This document shows positions 61,096-64,000 of a stretch of 64,000 nucleotides of DNA, piece after piece; the stretch's first letter is position 1, and every line of letters begins with the position of its first letter. The DNA is from Sipunculus nudus. Lineage: Eukaryota; Annelida; Sipuncula; Golfingiida; Sipunculidae. The notes below the pieces were generated by a model that worked only from the letters and a program-made list of their open reading frames with translations, had not been told where the DNA came from and ran no database searches. The position numbers were made by a program, and so were the translations under genes. The stretch covers positions 33,499,676 through 33,563,675 of the forward strand of contig CM049311.1 in NCBI GenBank assembly GCA_026874595.1, read 5' to 3'.

Positions 61096-61267
61096 CACTG
61101 AAATCTCGCAAACCCGACCACCTGCGGGACAAGAGAATGTGTTCGTGTTAGCTGGTTGGTCATTTAAGCGGGAGGTTGTTTGATGATTTACATAAATCCG
61201 GAAGCAAAGCAGTCGTCTTAGCGGGGTGGTCATAATAGTGAGGTGGTCGTAAGGCGAGATTTCATCG
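61096..61267. mobile_element. Upstream pogo-like MITE, unit C
   Basis: It has the same CACTGAAATCTCGC and GCGAGATTTCATCG ends and TA flanks as the copy in unit A, with only a few base changes. Confidence 0.65.
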
Positions 61268-61959
61268 TATTTGTATGTTTGCAGATACAGACCAGAGTTT
61301 CGTTTATAAATAGAAGAATTCGTCATGATTCCTTGAAACCGCCCATACTAACTGGACTGAGATCGCTGAAAGATAAGTTGATACCACTTGGACTAAGGAC
61401 CACTACACACATTCCTCACTACTATTAAACTAATCAATATATAAAAAAAAAACCTTGTATCGTCCCAAACTCTTAAGTCCAGATTCGCCCTGCTCCAACG
61501 TCTTGAGTACGACCTGATCTAAAAAATAAAGCTGTAAAATACGAGATTGGAGTATATTTTGGAATCATAAAAATATGTATCTTGGCGATGTCAACGTGAA
61601 TTAATTAGCTTTCAGTTATCTTCGGTTGGATTATGAAAGTCTGTGATGGTGATTTTAGTGACGTAATGCAAAACACCCCTACACACAGACGACTTCTGGG
61701 AGCCGTGTTGTTTATACATAGGTCAATTCGTCATGATGCCTTGAAGCTGCCCATACTACCAGGAATGAGACCAGTTTAAGATAAGTTGATACCACCTGGA
61801 CTGAGGGCCACTGTAAGATTAGGTTGATACCCTGTCCATAATGAACTGGGTATCAGTCTCCGCTTAAATCAAGAAGGCAAAGGTCACGAAGTCAGGATTT
61901 CAACGTCATATTTAAAATAAGTAGCAGATTTGCGATGATCCTTTTTTTAAATATGATTT

Positions 61960-62186
61960 TGTCGGTGGTAAATGCCTCCGTTTGTTGAACGCGGGCCCTG
62001 GATATGAAATCCATCCCAAAGCTGGATCATAACATCGAGGAACCACCGAAAGGCGCACTCGTTTGTCAGTGAAACTTCCTAGGTTGGGGTCGACCGTGAA
62101 AAATCTCATCGCCACGGCTGAGATCCGAACTCAGGGCCTCCTGGTTTTGAGTCTTGGGCTCTACCCCTGAGCCACAGAAGCCGGCT
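61960..62186 (-). mobile_element. tRNA-derived SINE, unit C copy
   Basis: Best-preserved head of the three: GGCTTCTGTGGCTCAGGGGT and AGAGCCC (box A), then GAGTTCGGATCTC (box B) on the minus strand. Confidence 0.65.
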
Positions 62187-64000
62187 TGCGATGCTCGTTA
62201 AGGGATGGTTTAAGCTCTCAGAACTGTCTGCAGTGTCTGTTTTAAAAATGAATAAGTTTTATTCAATATTACCCAAATATTTGCCTGGGTCTTTCTGACA
62301 TGTACATTTTCTTACAACTCTTCTCTACGATTAAGCCTATAAAAACCTTGGGATTTTAACTTTAAAGGGATGCGTCTCAGTTATTTATGGTTCAATGGCT
62401 GAACATCTGTCAGCGTGCTGTAAACGCATCTCGAGTCTCAATTTAAAATTAGTAACGTCTTTAAGTCGCTCTTAAGGAAAAAGAACACTGCATAGAATCG
62501 TACTCTTAAGACGGCCCTGCAGGTTAAGGATCGATGGCAAAGAAATTCTCTCTCCACAATGCACTTGGGCTACTAACTACACCATCGGCTTGGTAATAAA
62601 TGCAGTAAAGATGTTAATATAGTCTGGTTAGTGATGTTGGAAAAAATTTGTTACAAGACAAATTACATGATCATGGAAAGTGTTTTTGGTAGGAACTTTT
62701 TTTCTGAAAAAAAAACAGAAAGTATTTTCGTGAATGGTTATTGTTTGTTAAAGTTTGACAAGTAAGACAAGAGGTTCCGGTTGTCCCCAATAGGCCAAAT
62801 GGAAGAAATGTAGTATTGAGTAGAAACGCCATCTGACGGAAGCGTATTATTCTTCTTGAATGAATAATAACAGAGTTAAATGAAAGACGACAAATCTTTA
62901 TTCTTTTAAGGTGTCGACTTTCTAAATTACCGGGCAGTCAACAGTGAAAGTTTTTAGGCTAATCCATATTAGCTCATGGTTCCTTGGCGTTTATTGCTTT
63001 TTTATTTATTTTCTCAGACTGTGGGTGTGATTGAAAAGATGTCTTGAATATACTGAATAAACAGTAAATGGCCAAACAACATCTTCGACTTTGTTTCCAA
63101 TTAAGCTTATTCTTAAATACAATGTCAAAACCACAAAATAAACCAACAGAAGGTCCAGTCACAGAGTAAAGGACCAGTGGTCTATTAGGAACAGGTAGGC
63201 TATCAGAGGAATCCCTTCTCCATTATTGGTTTTCCTTTATGCCATTCAAGGTCACCCTATAGGGGTAAAAGTATATTATTGGCATTCCGTGTAACAAACT
63301 GTTCAAACTGGTAGACTGTGTCTTTGACGATAACGAAGGTGGTTGGTTGCAAATGAACGGCTGACAGATCACTCGCTGGAAAATGGCCTTTTCAGCGATC
63401 AGCGTTTTCTGGCCAATTTTTATACAAGTTCAAGGGATCTTCTTAAGGTAACAGACGTCACATAAGTCGCTTTAAAAATATTTTATTCTATTCTATTTGA
63501 TATGTGTATTTTTTTTGGCAAACGAAAAATTCATTACTTTTCATAGCCGAAATAAAATTACTATATTCAGAACCGACAACCGGGATTTTTTTCCATTAAA
63601 ACATTTAATTTACAAATCTACGTAAAAATACAATAATCGGAAACGTACATGTAGACAAATATGAACATTAATAGAGAAATCTCAGAACTGAAATAGCCCA
63701 TGTCAGTGTAAAACCTGGATGGGAAAAGAAACAAGAAATATTCTTTTCCATGATGGACGGACGTTTTCGGTTAGGACACTCCGGAAATCTGACATTCCGC
63801 AAAATGCATTAGTTTTAGACAGGTCTTTTTGTATGAAAATACTATTGGTTTTGAACCAAATGGAAATGAATTCAAATGCAGGCCAATCAAATGCTCAAAT
63901 ATGTCTGTGAAAAATGTAGGGAAAATGTGTGAAGACAGTTTTCTTCAAATCTGCACGATGAAAGGAACATATGTTAGTGTATAGCCTATTATTTTTTTAT

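Larger units (their letters stand above)
60719..64000. repeat. Segmental duplication unit C (partial, runs off the window)
   Basis: Direct copy of unit A from about 30054 rightward to about 34350, nearly identical by eye. One clear difference is a deletion of about 1.03 kb: after TTTATGGTTCAA (62385-62396) the text jumps to the equivalent of 32760, so the AT-rich block and the 45-bp minisatellite are missing. Confidence 0.8.

Overview
The window looks like nuclear DNA from a marine invertebrate, probably a mollusc or another lophotrochozoan. It is AT-rich. The few real genes have introns with GT..AG borders, and long TA-dinucleotide tracts, a tRNA-derived SINE, decayed LINE fragments and many short inverted-repeat elements fill the rest. 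I see no bacterial, viral or organellar gene set. The species is inferred only from this general character and from the protein types.

Left part (1-21 kb): a three-exon gene on the minus strand (14478-17367) encodes a 127-residue secreted cysteine-rich protein. A single paralogous exon of the same family lies at 1523-1679. Around them are a four-copy 279-bp tandem repeat (about 2910-4035), a LINE tail (6768-7064), several pogo-like MITEs, a dispersed repeat family of four members, and a worn 30-bp minisatellite (about 18080-19860). Two later elements are inserted in that minisatellite; one has an 11-bp target duplication and long inverted ends.

Right part (21-64 kb): a segmental duplication in direct orientation. 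Unit A (about 21.18-38.96 kb) and unit B (about 39.15-55.24 kb) each carry one complete minus-strand class C GPCR gene of the metabotropic glutamate receptor family: 868 residues, two coding exons, one intron of about 525 bp in transmembrane helix 4. A third unit C (60.72 kb to the window end) begins abruptly inside the first receptor exon, next to the 3' end of a LINE, so its receptor is a truncated fragment. By eye A and C are nearly identical and B is more diverged (receptors about 93% identical).

The receptors keep the amino-acid (alpha-carboxyl/alpha-amino) binding residues of mGluRs but lack those that hold the side-chain carboxylate of glutamate. They are therefore best viewed as orphan amino-acid-like receptors. 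The most unusual DNA structure is an 843-bp foldback-type element (34495-35337) whose two ends are inverted arrays of a G-rich 14-15 bp repeat, flanked by a perfect 10-bp target duplication.

All identities, percentages and boundaries were judged by eye from the sequence; no alignment or database search was run.
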